Part shown: piece by piece, positions 9,510 through 18,223 of the stretch
Numbering within the stretch: position 1 is the first letter of the stretch
How the letters are laid out: each line of letters begins with the position of its first letter
Assembly: GCA_036490335.1 (NCBI GenBank)
Contig: DASXEB010000008.1
Coordinates: 1-64,000, forward strand
From: Palsa-1392 sp036490335
GTDB lineage: Bacteria > Verrucomicrobiota > Verrucomicrobiia > Chthoniobacterales > UBA10450
Direction: 5' to 3'
DNA length: 64,000 nt
The notes under the pieces: model-generated
Seen by the model: only the letters and a program-made list of their open reading frames with translations
Told to the model about the DNA's origin: nothing
Databases searched by the model: none
Translations under genes and position numbers: made by a program

Positions 9510-11801
9510 TTATTTGGACGGCGGAAGATCGGGCGCGGGAAGCTGTTTGCCCTCGGTCGGCAAAGGCTGGTCCTCTTCATCAATCTCGGAGCCGAAATGA
9601 GATTTGTTCTCAAGCTTCTGGCGTTCCTGATAAAGGTCGAGTTTCGTCAGCGTGACTTCCGGTCGCATGAGCACGATCAGTTCGCTGCGAGTTTTCGACG
9701 TGGTCGTGTCGCTAAAGAAATTTCCAATCACCGGGATGCGATCGAGGATGGGCAGGCCAATTTTATTGTGCTTGACCGACGTCTGGATAAGTCCTCCGAG
9801 GACTATGGTCGATCCGTTAGGCGCCAAAACGGTCGTCCTGATATAACGCGTGGCGATGATGGGAATGTTATTTCCATCAAGCGCCTGACTTCCATCTTCG
9901 CTGTCAAGCTGCTGCAGGATGTCGAGGGAGACTTCCTTGTTGGCGTTGATCAGTGGCACGACCTCGAGCTGCAGCGCGATTTTTTTGTATTCGATGTTCG
10001 ATTCCTGAGAAAGGCCGCCGCTGAGAATAGTGCTCGCCCCGGTCGCCGCGCTGATCGTGCTCACCGGAACGGGAATTTCTTCACCTGATGCGATGATCGC
10101 CTTCTTGTTATTGCTCGTAAAAACGGTCGGTCGCGAAATCGTGTGAAAGCGACCCGTCGAATCAAGTGCAGTGACAATCGCGGAGAGAGTATTGCCGGCG
10201 GCGACGTAAGCGGTCGCACCACTGCCAGTCGGCAGGCTCGCGAAAACGGGATAGGTAATCAAACTGGCGGGGTCGATTATCGGTGAGGCGCTGGAGAGGG
10301 AACCGAGACCGTTGTTCAAACCGCCTCCGAAACCTTTCGCGTTACCGAGATTGTTCTTTTTAAATTGGTAGAACCAATCGACGCCGAACTCTTCGCTATT
10401 GTTCAGGCTGAGCTCGCCGATGACGGTGCTGAGCGCGACCTGCGGCGCCCTCACATCCATCTGGTCGAGAATTTTCTCGACCTTGACCACGACGTCGCGC
10501 GTGCCGAGGACGATGATGGAGTTGGCGCGCGCGTCGGCGATGAGCTTGGTGTTGCCGACCGTGACGGCTTGCGGCGTCGTGTCGACCGGCTGGGTCTCGA
10601 GTTCTTCGCTCACTTGCAGCGAAGTGTCGCCGCCGGACGAGCTGGTCGAATTGGTCGGTGAGCTGCTCGGCGTCGGATTGCGCGAAGGATTGTTATTGTT
10701 GTTTCGCGGCGCGCCGAGGCCCTGGCCCTGCTGATTTTCCGCGCCCGGCTCCGTCAACGCCTGTACGAGCACGGGCAAAACGTCAGCCGCCGCGATGTAT
10801 TGCAAAGGCCGCGTGACCGGGGTGCCGAACTCGATGTTCTCGTCAAACTCCCCAATCAGCTTGCGCACAAACGGCATGTTGATCGGCCGCGTCACGACGT
10901 GGATGCGATTCGTCCGCACATCGGCTTCGAGCTTGATCTTGCCCACGATGAGCGAGTCTTCGGAAAGGACCGCGCTCCCGCCTTCGTCGTCGTTTTGATT
11001 CGGCACCGGCACGCCGCGGAGCCGGCGCACGCCGCCGATCGAGCTGCTGGTGTCGTTTCCTTTTTCGAAAATGTCCTTCAACATGTCGACCACTTTGCTC
11101 GCGTCGGCGCGATCAAGTTTGATGAAATCGCTTTCCACCGGGGCCGGCGCGACGTCGAGTTGCTGCACGATTTTGACCAGCTTGCGCAGAACGTCGGCGC
11201 TCTGGGTCACGAGCAGGCTGGAAGATTTCGGCAACGCCAGAATCGGCGCCTGGCCGCCGATGCCGGAAAGATATTGCGAGAGCACGCCCTGCAATTCCTG
11301 CGGGTCGGCGTAATTGAGATGAAACAAATAGCTCACCACTTTCGCGCCATCGGGAATGTCCTCCGGATTGGAAATGATCGGCACGGCCGCGGCCCGCGGA
11401 TTCTTATTCACGCCCACGACCTCGACCACGTCGCCTTCCGTTTGCACGAGCGAAAATCCATTGAGCGCGAGATTCATCTCGATGATCTCGATCGCTTCCT
11501 TGCGCGGCACTTCCTGGCTGACGAAAATGTTGACCTTGCCCTGGACGTTGTTGTCGATGACCAGCTTCGTGCCCGTGAGGCCCTCGTAAAAATGGAGCAC
11601 GTCGATGACGTCGCTGTTCGGGAATTGTAGCTTCACCATGTCCTGCCCGCTCGAGAGCGGCGCGTTCTGATTCGGAAAACCGGGCGCGCGGCGACCGGGA
11701 AAATTGGGCTGCGGGGAGGCCGGCGGATCGTCGTCCTGCGCGACGGCGCAACTGATCGCGAGAAAGGAGGCGACCGTAACAGAAAAGAGGCGGCGAATCA
11801 C
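9510..11801 (-). CDS. gspD: Type II secretion outer-membrane secretin GspD
   Basis: 763 residues: signal peptide MIRRLFSVTVASFLAISCAVA, then several periplasmic N-domains (VKLQFPNSDVIDVLHFYEGL; a KVVSYLFHLNYADPQELQGVL segment), a low-complexity Asn/Ser/Pro linker near residue 365, and the secretin barrel domain (VALSTVIGELSLNNSEEFGV to VLGGLIQTSVKHNKIGLPIL, ending RSELIVLMRPEV). It forms the multimeric outer-membrane channel for folded substrates or pseudopili. It sits directly upstream of gspE. The remaining gsp genes are more than 20 kb away, so the system is split. A nonamer variant, CCGTTAGGC, lies in the barrel region at 9814. Confidence 0.94.
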   Translation of the reverse strand: MIRRLFSVTVASFLAISCAVAQDDDPPASPQPNFPGRRAPGFPNQNAPLSSGQDMVKLQFPNSDVIDVLHFYEGLTGTKLVIDNNVQGKVNIFVSQEVPRKEAIEIIEMNLALNGFSLVQTEGDVVEVVGVNKNPRAAAVPIISNPEDIPDGAKVVSYLFHLNYADPQELQGVLSQYLSGIGGQAPILALPKSSSLLVTQSADVLRKLVKIVQQLDVAPAPVESDFIKLDRADASKVVDMLKDIFEKGNDTSSSIGGVRRLRGVPVPNQNDDEGGSAVLSEDSLIVGKIKLEADVRTNRIHVVTRPINMPFVRKLIGEFDENIEFGTPVTRPLQYIAAADVLPVLVQALTEPGAENQQGQGLGAPRNNNNNPSRNPTPSSSPTNSTSSSGGDTSLQVSEELETQPVDTTPQAVTVGNTKLIADARANSIIVLGTRDVVVKVEKILDQMDVRAPQVALSTVIGELSLNNSEEFGVDWFYQFKKNNLGNAKGFGGGLNNGLGSLSSASPIIDPASLITYPVFASLPTGSGATAYVAAGNTLSAIVTALDSTGRFHTISRPTVFTSNNKKAIIASGEEIPVPVSTISAATGASTILSGGLSQESNIEYKKIALQLEVVPLINANKEVSLDILQQLDSEDGSQALDGNNIPIIATRYIRTTVLAPNGSTIVLGGLIQTSVKHNKIGLPILDRIPVIGNFFSDTTTSKTRSELIVLMRPEVTLTKLDLYQERQKLENKSHFGSEIDEEDQPLPTEGKQLPAPDLPPSK

Positions 11802-11891
11802 GCGCTTATGTAGTTGTTTCGCCGCTTCCGGTCAACCGTCGCGACGCGCGAGGCTCGACCTGCGCGGGAGTTTGCGCAATTCTTCGCCACC

Positions 11892-12320
11892 ATGAAAATC
11901 GCGCCACTCCTTTTCTCGTTAGGCATCGGCATTCTTTTTCCGCTCGCCAGTCATGCAAGCACGAATGATTCCATCCGCGCCGTGCTCGACGCCCAGGCCG
12001 CGGCCTGGAACCGCGGCGAGATCGACGGCTTCATGGCCGGCTACGATCGCTCGCCCGCGACCACTTTCGTTTCCGGCGACGAAGTCCATCGCGGCTGGCA
12101 AGTCGTGCGCGATCGTTACGCGAAAAAATACAACACCCGCGCGAAAATGGGCAGGCTGACCTTTTCCGGCCTAACGATCACGCCGCTCTGCGCGGACGCC
12201 GCGATCGCGCTCGGCAGTTGGAGCCTGGCGCGCAACGGCGATCATCCGCACGGAAAATTCACCCTCCTCTTCCGCAAGCGTCGCGAAGGCTGGCGCATCG
12301 TCCTCGATCACACCTCGTGA
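11892..12320 (+). CDS. Secreted SnoaL/NTF2-like protein (DUF4440 type)
   Basis: 142 residues. I choose the ATG at 11892 because a clear signal peptide starts there (MKIAPLLFSLGIGILFPLASHA); the frame extends further upstream without a credible leader. The mature part IRAVLDAQAAAWNRGEIDGF and GKFTLLFRKRREGWRIVLDH is typical of cone-shaped NTF2-like folds related to SnoaL and ketosteroid isomerase, many without known activity. It is divergent from gspD with a 90-base gap. Nonamers occur in the signal peptide (11917) and in the coding body (12169). The function cannot be told from sequence. Confidence 0.75.
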   Translation: MKIAPLLFSLGIGILFPLASHASTNDSIRAVLDAQAAAWNRGEIDGFMAGYDRSPATTFVSGDEVHRGWQVVRDRYAKKYNTRAKMGRLTFSGLTITPLCADAAIALGSWSLARNGDHPHGKFTLLFRKRREGWRIVLDHTS

Positions 12321-12340
12321 CTTGAACTCCGCGTTCCGTC

Positions 12341-12380
12341 TTGTCATCCTGAGCGCAGCGAAGGACCTCGCAAGCGCCTT
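12341..12380. repeat. Half copy of a dispersed GTCATCCTGAGC-type repeat
   Basis: TTGTCATCCTGAGCGCAGCG followed by AAGGACCTCG matches the left arm of the larger hairpin element at 31202-31305. Short elements of this type are scattered in many bacterial genomes. Only one arm is present here, downstream of the SnoaL-like gene. Confidence 0.55.
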
Positions 12381-12433
12381 TCGACATCGTTAGGCAATGG
12401 CGCGATCGCGCTCCGCTCCGGCCCAACCAGCGA

Positions 12434-13822
12434 TCACCTCACCCGCAGAAGCGCGAGCAGCTTCTCGTGAATTCCATCGAAACCGCCGTTGCTGAAAACC
12501 GTCACGACGTCGTTAGGCTGTAACAAGGGCGCGATCCGCCTAACGATCGCGTCCGCGTCGCGCTCGTAAAACGCCGGCTTGCCCGCGGCTTCGATTTGCC
12601 TAACGACCGCCTCCGGATGGAGCCGTTCGTTAGGCGGGATTTGCTCGAGGGCCGCGACCTGCGCGATGAAAACGCCGTCGGCCAACCGCAAGGCGGCCGG
12701 CAATTCCTCCTGAAAAACCGCGCGCCGCGTCGTGTTCGAGCGCGGCTCAAAAATCGCCCAAAGCCGCCGTCCGGGATAACGATGACGCAGCGCCGTCAGC
12801 GTCTCGCGAATCGCGGTCGGGTGATGTCCGAAGTCGTCGATCACGATCACGCCGCGCGCCTCGCCGCGCACTTCCTGGCGGCGCGCGATGCCTTCGAAAC
12901 TCGTTAGGGCGGTCTGGATGACTTCCGGCGTGACTCCGTAAAAGCGCGCCGCCGCCGCCGCCATGGCCGCGTTGCGGACGTTGAATTCGCCGATGAGCGG
13001 CGACTCGAAAGTGAAGTTGCCTAACGAAAAGCGGGAGCCATTGGTCGAGTCCGCGAAGTCGCGAATCCGTTCCGCGCAATTTTCCGAAAAGCCGACTTCG
13101 ACAATCGGCGCGACGCAATCGCGCGCGACCTCGCGGCAATTCGCGTCGTCGCCGTTGAGCAAAATCATCCCGTTTTGCGGCACGATGTTGAGCAGCCGTT
13201 TAAAACTCAGCTTGATCGCGGCGAGATCGGGAAAAATGTCGGCGTGATCGAACTCGATGTTGTTCACGATCACGAGCTCGGGCAGGTAATGGACGAACTT
13301 CGAGCGCTTGTCGAAGAACGCGGTGTCGTATTCGTCGCCTTCGATCACGAAATATTTCGAATCGTTGAGGAGCGCGCCTTTGCCGAGATTGCGCGGCAAA
13401 CCGCCGATCAGATAACCCGGCTCCATTTCCGCGACGGTCAAAATCCAGGCGAGCAGCGCGGTCGTGGTCGTCTTCCCGTGCGTGCCGGTGACGACGAGAT
13501 TGTGGCGCCCGCGCAAAAAATTTTCGCGCAGGATTTCCGGGAGCGAAACGTAATAGAGCTTGCGATTGAGCACCGCCTCGACTTCGGGATTGCCGCGCTT
13601 GATCGCGTTCCCGATCACGACGACGTCGGCGTCGTTAGGCAAATTTTCCGCGCGATAAGGTTCGTTAGGCGAAATCCCTTTCGCGCGCAGAAAATCCGAC
13701 ATCGGCGGATAGATTTTTTCGTCCGAGCCGGTCACGACGGAGCCGCGCTCGCGCAAGGCGGCCGCGACCGCGCCCATCGCGGTGCCGCAAATGCCGAGGA
13801 AATGAAAACGCCGCGGTGGCAC
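12434..13822 (-). CDS. mpl: UDP-N-acetylmuramate:L-Ala-D-Glu-mDAP ligase Mpl
   Basis: 462 residues, standard length. Mpl is a Mur ligase that attaches recycled tripeptide to UDP-MurNAc in the cytoplasm. Evidence: the N-terminal FHFLGICGTAMGAVAAALRE (Mpl/MurC-type nucleotide-binding start), SDEKIYPPMSDFL (typical of Mpl), the ATP P-loop GTHGKTTTTALLAWIL at residue 113, NNIEFDHADIF, and the C-terminal DDFGHHPTAIRETL. The gene carries seven exact copies of the dispersed nonamer plus variants (12510, 12538, 12598, 12627, 13019, 13632, 13662), the densest cluster in the window. They are read in several frames, for example as PNEP, LPND or VRQ. Confidence 0.93.
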   Translation of the reverse strand: MPPRRFHFLGICGTAMGAVAAALRERGSVVTGSDEKIYPPMSDFLRAKGISPNEPYRAENLPNDADVVVIGNAIKRGNPEVEAVLNRKLYYVSLPEILRENFLRGRHNLVVTGTHGKTTTTALLAWILTVAEMEPGYLIGGLPRNLGKGALLNDSKYFVIEGDEYDTAFFDKRSKFVHYLPELVIVNNIEFDHADIFPDLAAIKLSFKRLLNIVPQNGMILLNGDDANCREVARDCVAPIVEVGFSENCAERIRDFADSTNGSRFSLGNFTFESPLIGEFNVRNAAMAAAAARFYGVTPEVIQTALTSFEGIARRQEVRGEARGVIVIDDFGHHPTAIRETLTALRHRYPGRRLWAIFEPRSNTTRRAVFQEELPAALRLADGVFIAQVAALEQIPPNERLHPEAVVRQIEAAGKPAFYERDADAIVRRIAPLLQPNDVVTVFSNGGFDGIHEKLLALLRVR

Positions 13823-13894
13823 GCGCCTTTGTAATCCGAAGCGAAAACTTTTGCGAGCGGCGCCGCAGTCGTTAGGCGCGTCGTCCGGGCGGCG

Positions 13895-14760
13895 CTACTT
13901 GATCCCCTGAAGCGCGGTCGGGTGATCTTCCCAGCCGACGTGTTCGATCTCCCAACTATCGCCCACCCGGCCGACCTCCATGTTGAGAAAGATCGCCATC
14001 GAGCCGCGGTAGAGCACCGGCACCTCGAAAAAACCGCGCACCGCCAGATGCAATCCCTCCAGGCGGGTGACGAACGCGTTTTGCACCTGCCCAACGAGCC
14101 GCGGCCACTCGCCCGCGAAAGGGAGCAGGCCGATGAATTGTTCCGGAGTCAGATTGCGTTTCGCTTCGGCGAGATTGCGGCGCAGGAATTCTTCGTCGTG
14201 CTCGACGAAAATCGCCTTGAACGCGTGCCCGGCAAACGCGGTGCCGGCGCGCTGCAGGTCGGCGTTGTAAACAGAGAAGCCGTAAAGTCCGCAGGCCAGG
14301 CTGGCGGCCATGAGCAAGAGCGCCGCTCCCGCGATCAGCCGCTCGAGCCGGCCGATCGTCTCGCGCTGATGTCGCGCAAATGCGTAGACGGACGGCGCGA
14401 AGGCAAGGTAGCAAAAAATCGTGAGCTGGAATATCCGACGACAAAAAGAAGACCGCTTTCCGCGTGGAGCGACCAGATCGTGTTCGCGAAACCGCCGAGG
14501 CCAAAAAGAGGCGAAAGCACCCAGCACGCCCAGTTGTAACCCACCCAGACAAAATAAAGCAGCGCGAGATAGAAGACGCCGAAGCCCGCGAAAATCACGA
14601 AGAGTGTCACGTTGCCCATCGAAATGCTCACGAGCAGAAGCAGCGTTTCGGCGAGCGCCACGAGCAGGGTAAAGAGCACGATCGCGATCCGCCCGCGGCG
14701 CCACGGCTCGCGGTCCGGGATCGATTCAAGCCAAAGCGGGAGCGGTTCGTCGGATTTCAC
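13895..14760 (-). pseudogene. Membrane protein with apparent frameshift
   Basis: The reading frame from ATG 14760 (MKSDEPLPLWLESIPDREPW) gives three to four hydrophobic segments (IAIVLFTLLVALAETLLLLV, VTLFVIFAGFGVFYLALLYF) up to GLLFVVGY near 14425. The protein then continues in another frame as IFQLTIFCYLAFAPSVYAF and a soluble C-terminus ending HVGWEDHPTALQGIK at 13895. Joined, the product would be about 288 residues with at least five membrane segments. A single indel near 14415-14430 separates the halves. This is either a real inactivating mutation or a sequencing error. I do not recognise the family. Confidence 0.6.
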
Positions 14761-14890
14761 GGGAACGAAACGGCCATCCTATCCCAAGCGCGTTCGCGGC
14801 GTCCAGCTCTGCGCGGCGGCCTCTGCGGATTTCATCAGGCAAGAAACCGCGCTCGTTTGCTGCTCTCGCCGCTTCTCCTAAATTGGAAAG

Positions 14891-17800
14891 ATGCGGATCG
14901 ACAAGTTCACCCAAAAAATGCAGGAGGCGCTGCAAGCCGCGCAGCAGCTCGCCGCGGAAAATAATCAGCAGGAGATCACGAACGAGCATTTTCTCCTCGC
15001 GCTCCTCGACCAGTCCGACGGCCTAACGAGTCCGCTTTTTGAGAAGATCGGGGTTGCGCCTAACGAACTGCGGGAGCGGTTGCAAAGCGAGATCGCGCGC
15101 CGACCGCGGGTGAGCGGCGGCGGGATCGAGCCGCAGATCGGGCGCGATCTGCGCAGCGTGCTCGATGGCGCGGATAAGGAGATGGCGAAGTTGAAGGATG
15201 AGTTCGTCAGCGCGGAGCATTATCTGCTTGCCCTAACGAACTCGAGTTCCGCCGCGGCCAAGGCGCTGCAAGGTCTCGGCGTGACGCACGGCAAGCTGAT
15301 GCAGGCGTTGCAGCAGGTGCGAGGTTCGCAGCGCGTGACCGATCAAAATCCCGAGGGGAAATATCAGACGCTGGAGAAGTACGGGCAGGATCTGACCCTG
15401 CGCGCGCGGCGCGGGAAGATCGATCCGGTCATCGGGCGCGATAATGAGATTCGGCGCGTCATGCAGGTGCTCTCGCGCCGCACGAAAAATAATCCGGTGC
15501 TGATCGGCGAGCCCGGTGTTGGCAAAACGGCGATCGTGGAAGGCCTCGCGCGGCGCATCATTTCCGGCGATGTGCCGGAGTCGCTGAAAAACAAACGGCT
15601 GATCGCGATGGATATTGGCGCGATGGTCGCGGGCGCGAAGTTTCGCGGCGAGTTCGAAGACCGGCTGAAGGCGTTTCTCAAGGAAGTGACCGACTCGCAG
15701 GGCGAGATCATTCTTTTCATCGACGAGCTGCACACGATCGTCGGCGCGGGTGCGGCGGAAGGTTCGGTGGATGCGTCGAATTTGTTGAAGCCGCAACTCG
15801 CGCGCGGCGAATTGCGCACGATCGGCGCGACGACCCTGAACGAGTATCGCAAATACATCGAGAAAGACGCGGCGCTGGAGCGGCGCTTTCAGCCCGTGAA
15901 GGTCGATGAGCCGAGCGTCGAGGACACGATCGCGATTTTGCGCGGGTTGAAAGAGCGCTATGAAGTTCATCACGGTGTCCGCATTCAGGATGCCGCTCTT
16001 GTCGCCGCCGCGGTGTTGTCGAACCGCTACATCAGCGACCGTTTCCTGCCCGATAAAGCGGTCGATCTGGTCGACGAAGCGGCTTCGCGGTTGAAGATCG
16101 AGCTCGATTCGATGCCGACCGAAATCGACGTGATCGAACGCCAGATCATGCAGCACGAGATGGAACGGCAGGCGTTAAAAAAAGAAAAAGATCCCGCGAG
16201 CAAAGAGCGCCTGACGAAAATCGAAAAAGAGCTGGCCGATTTGAAGGAACAATCCGCCGCGCTCAAAGCCGAATGGCAAAAAGAGAAGTCCGTCATCGAC
16301 GAGCAGCGCAAGTGGAAAGAAGAGCTGGATGCGTTGCGCACCGAGCTGGAGCGCGCGCAACGCCGGGGCGAACTGGCGCGAGCGAGCGAGATCCAGTACG
16401 GCAAAATTCCCGAGCTGGAGAAGAAATTGGCCGAGGTAGACGCGACGCCTCCGTCGCGCCAGAGTCATGACGCCTCGCGCTCCGACATGCGCGGCGAGGC
16501 GCCGCGTCTACATTACTTCGATCGGACCCATCCAGTCGGCCACCTCCGCGGCGGCAACCTTCCGCATTGGCGCCAGGAGGGCGCGCTCTATTTTGTCACC
16601 TGGCGCACGGCCGACTCGATGCCGGAAGAGCGCGCCAAACAATGGCTGGCCGAACGCGAGACCTGGCTGCACGAGCACCCTGAGCCGTGGAACGCGCGCG
16701 AAGAAGAAGAATACTACCGGCTTTTCTCCGACCGCTGGGAAGCCTGGCTCGACGAAGGTCACGGCGAATGTTTGCTCGCGCGCCCCGAGGTGCGGCGCAT
16801 CGTGGAGGAGACGCTGACGCACGACGACGGAAAAAAATATCGGCTCGAAGATTTCATCGTGATGCCGAATCACGTCCACGTCCTCGTCACCCCGCTCGGG
16901 GAGCACACGCTTTCGGAGATATTGCAGGGATGGAAATCGGTCTCCGCGCAACGGATCAATGAAGCGCTCGGACGCAAAGGGACTTTCTGGCAAAAAGAAA
17001 GCTTCGATCACATCGTGCGCAGCGCCGATCAGGCGGAGAAGTTTCAGCGTTACATTCAGGAGAATGGGAGAGGCCGAAGCGACGTGGCTCTGGCTTTCTC
17101 GTTGCGAGCAAGGGGCGGGCGCGACGAAGGCGTCGCGTCTACCAACGTGGCTGCGGCGCCCTCGCCGCAAACAGTCTCCGCGACGCCCTCGTCGCGGCGT
17201 CTCCTCCGCGAAGAAGTGACCGACGAAGACATCGCCGAAGTCGTCTCGAGTTGGACCCACATTCCAGTCACGCGCCTGCGCGAAGGCGAGCGCGAAAAGC
17301 TCGTACAGATGGAAGAGCGCCTAACGAAAAGAGTGATCGGCCAGCGCGCCGCGATCGTCGCGGTTTCGAATGCCGTGCGCCGCGCCCGCGCCGGTTTGCA
17401 GGACGAAAATCGCCCGATCGGTTCCTTCATTTTCCTCGGCCCGACCGGCGTCGGCAAAACCGAACTCTCGCGCGCGCTCGCGGAGTTTTTGTTCGACGAC
17501 GAGAACGCGATGATCCGCATCGACATGAGCGAATACATGGAGAAACACACCGTCGCGCGCTTGATCGGCGCGCCGCCTGGCTATGTCGGCTACGAGGAAG
17601 GCGGTCAGCTCAGCGAAGCCGTTAGGCGAAAGCCGTATTCCGTCATTCTCTTCGACGAAATCGAGAAGGCGCACGCCGATGTTTTCAATGTTTTGCTGCA
17701 AGTGCTCGACGACGGCCGCATCACCGACGGCCAGGGTCGCACGGTCGATTTCAAGAACACCGTCATCATCATGACGTCGAACATCGGCTCGCAATTCATC

Positions 17801-18205
17801 ACCGAAGAAGCGTCGAGCGAAGGCCGCTCGCGTCTCGTGATGGATGCGTTGCGCCAACATTTCCGCCCGGAATTTTTGAACCGGGTCGACGAGATCATCA
17901 TCTTCGATCGTTTGAACGACGACGACCTGAAACAGATCGTCGAAATTCAACTTCGTCGCCTAACGAAAAGGCTCGAGGCGCAAAAAATCACTCTCGACCT
18001 AACGAGCGCCGCGAAAGAGCGAATCGCGCATCAAGGCTACGATCCGGTCTACGGCGCGCGACCTTTGAAACGCGCGATCCAAAAAGAAATCCTCGACCCG
18101 CTCAGCCTCCAGATTCTCGAAGGAAAATTCCACGAAGGCGACACCATCCGCGTCGACGCGAAAGACGGCGCGCTCAGTTTCACGGCCGCCCACGCGGCGG
18201 CTTAG
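14891..18205 (+). CDS. clpB: ClpB disaggregase with in-frame RAYT insertion
   Basis: The frame is 1104 residues; ClpB is normally about 850-870. Segments in order: Clp N-domain (1-145), first AAA+ domain with Walker A GEPGVGKT (206-213), the coiled-coil middle domain (ERQIMQHEMERQALKKEKD onward) ending ELEKKLAEVDA near 516, then about 256 foreign residues, then RLLREEVTDEDIAEVVSSW and the second AAA+ domain with GPTGVGKT (850-857). Without the insert the length is about 848, a complete ClpB. The insert sits at the middle-domain/second-AAA+ linker and keeps the frame with no stop. ClpB is a heat-shock ATP-driven disaggregase acting with DnaK. Whether the fused protein is active is unknown. ATG 14891 follows a GGAAAG ribosome site. 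Confidence 0.9.
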   Translation: MRIDKFTQKMQEALQAAQQLAAENNQQEITNEHFLLALLDQSDGLTSPLFEKIGVAPNELRERLQSEIARRPRVSGGGIEPQIGRDLRSVLDGADKEMAKLKDEFVSAEHYLLALTNSSSAAAKALQGLGVTHGKLMQALQQVRGSQRVTDQNPEGKYQTLEKYGQDLTLRARRGKIDPVIGRDNEIRRVMQVLSRRTKNNPVLIGEPGVGKTAIVEGLARRIISGDVPESLKNKRLIAMDIGAMVAGAKFRGEFEDRLKAFLKEVTDSQGEIILFIDELHTIVGAGAAEGSVDASNLLKPQLARGELRTIGATTLNEYRKYIEKDAALERRFQPVKVDEPSVEDTIAILRGLKERYEVHHGVRIQDAALVAAAVLSNRYISDRFLPDKAVDLVDEAASRLKIELDSMPTEIDVIERQIMQHEMERQALKKEKDPASKERLTKIEKELADLKEQSAALKAEWQKEKSVIDEQRKWKEELDALRTELERAQRRGELARASEIQYGKIPELEKKLAEVDATPPSRQSHDASRSDMRGEAPRLHYFDRTHPVGHLRGGNLPHWRQEGALYFVTWRTADSMPEERAKQWLAERETWLHEHPEPWNAREEEEYYRLFSDRWEAWLDEGHGECLLARPEVRRIVEETLTHDDGKKYRLEDFIVMPNHVHVLVTPLGEHTLSEILQGWKSVSAQRINEALGRKGTFWQKESFDHIVRSADQAEKFQRYIQENGRGRSDVALAFSLRARGGRDEGVASTNVAAAPSPQTVSATPSSRRLLREEVTDEDIAEVVSSWTHIPVTRLREGEREKLVQMEERLTKRVIGQRAAIVAVSNAVRRARAGLQDENRPIGSFIFLGPTGVGKTELSRALAEFLFDDENAMIRIDMSEYMEKHTVARLIGAPPGYVGYEEGGQLSEAVRRKPYSVILFDEIEKAHADVFNVLLQVLDDGRITDGQGRTVDFKNTVIIMTSNIGSQFITEEASSEGRSRLVMDALRQHFRPEFLNRVDEIIIFDRLNDDDLKQIVEIQLRRLTKRLEAQKITLDLTSAAKERIAHQGYDPVYGARPLKRAIQKEILDPLSLQILEGKFHEGDTIRVDAKDGALSFTAAHAAA
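16436..16511. repeat. Left REP pair of the RAYT element
   Basis: A GTAGA edge at 16436 precedes the perfect hairpin CGCGACG-CCTC-CGTCGCG (16441-16458). A second hairpin, GCGGCG-AGG-CGCCGC (16491-16505), is followed by GTCTAC, the reverse complement of the same edge. Two inverted REP units form a BIME-like pair just before the transposase. Known RAYTs recognise a GTAG tetranucleotide beside such a hairpin. Confidence 0.85.
17120..17204. repeat. Right REP cluster of the RAYT element
   Basis: Three hairpins: GCGACG-AAGG-CGTCGC followed by GTCTAC (17120-17142), GCGGCG-CCCT-CGCCGC (17153-17168) and CGCGACG-CCCT-CGTCGCG (17179-17196). The first is the near-exact reverse complement of the left-end REP at 16436-16458, with one difference over 23 bases, so the ends are inverted repeats. 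Confidence 0.83.
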
Positions 18206-18223
18206 GCGACGCAAATCGCCGGC

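Larger units (their letters stand above)
16436..17204 (+). mobile_element. REP-associated tyrosine transposase (RAYT) element in clpB
   Basis: The segment encodes a Y1/IS200-like RAYT: NLPHWRQEGALYFVTWRTAD, then FIVMPNHVHVLVTPLGEHTL with the metal-binding HxH (H661 and H663 of the fused frame), WKSVSAQRINEALGRKGTFW, and RYIQEN with the candidate nucleophile Y721. An internal Met at 16487 could be the element's own start. The C-terminus seems to have shifted frame: after RYIQEN the typical continuation (GEAEATWLWLSRCEQ) is found one frame over, while the clpB frame stays open. Both ends carry REP-like hairpins with a conserved GTAGACGCG edge in inverted orientation. The element is therefore probably mobilised DNA that landed in clpB and is now translated with it. 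Confidence 0.88.

Noticed and set aside
16436..17204. IS200/IS605 insertion with TnpB
   Set aside because: Only a Y1 domain of RAYT type is present, bounded by REP hairpins; no TnpB and no IS200-type subterminal structure.
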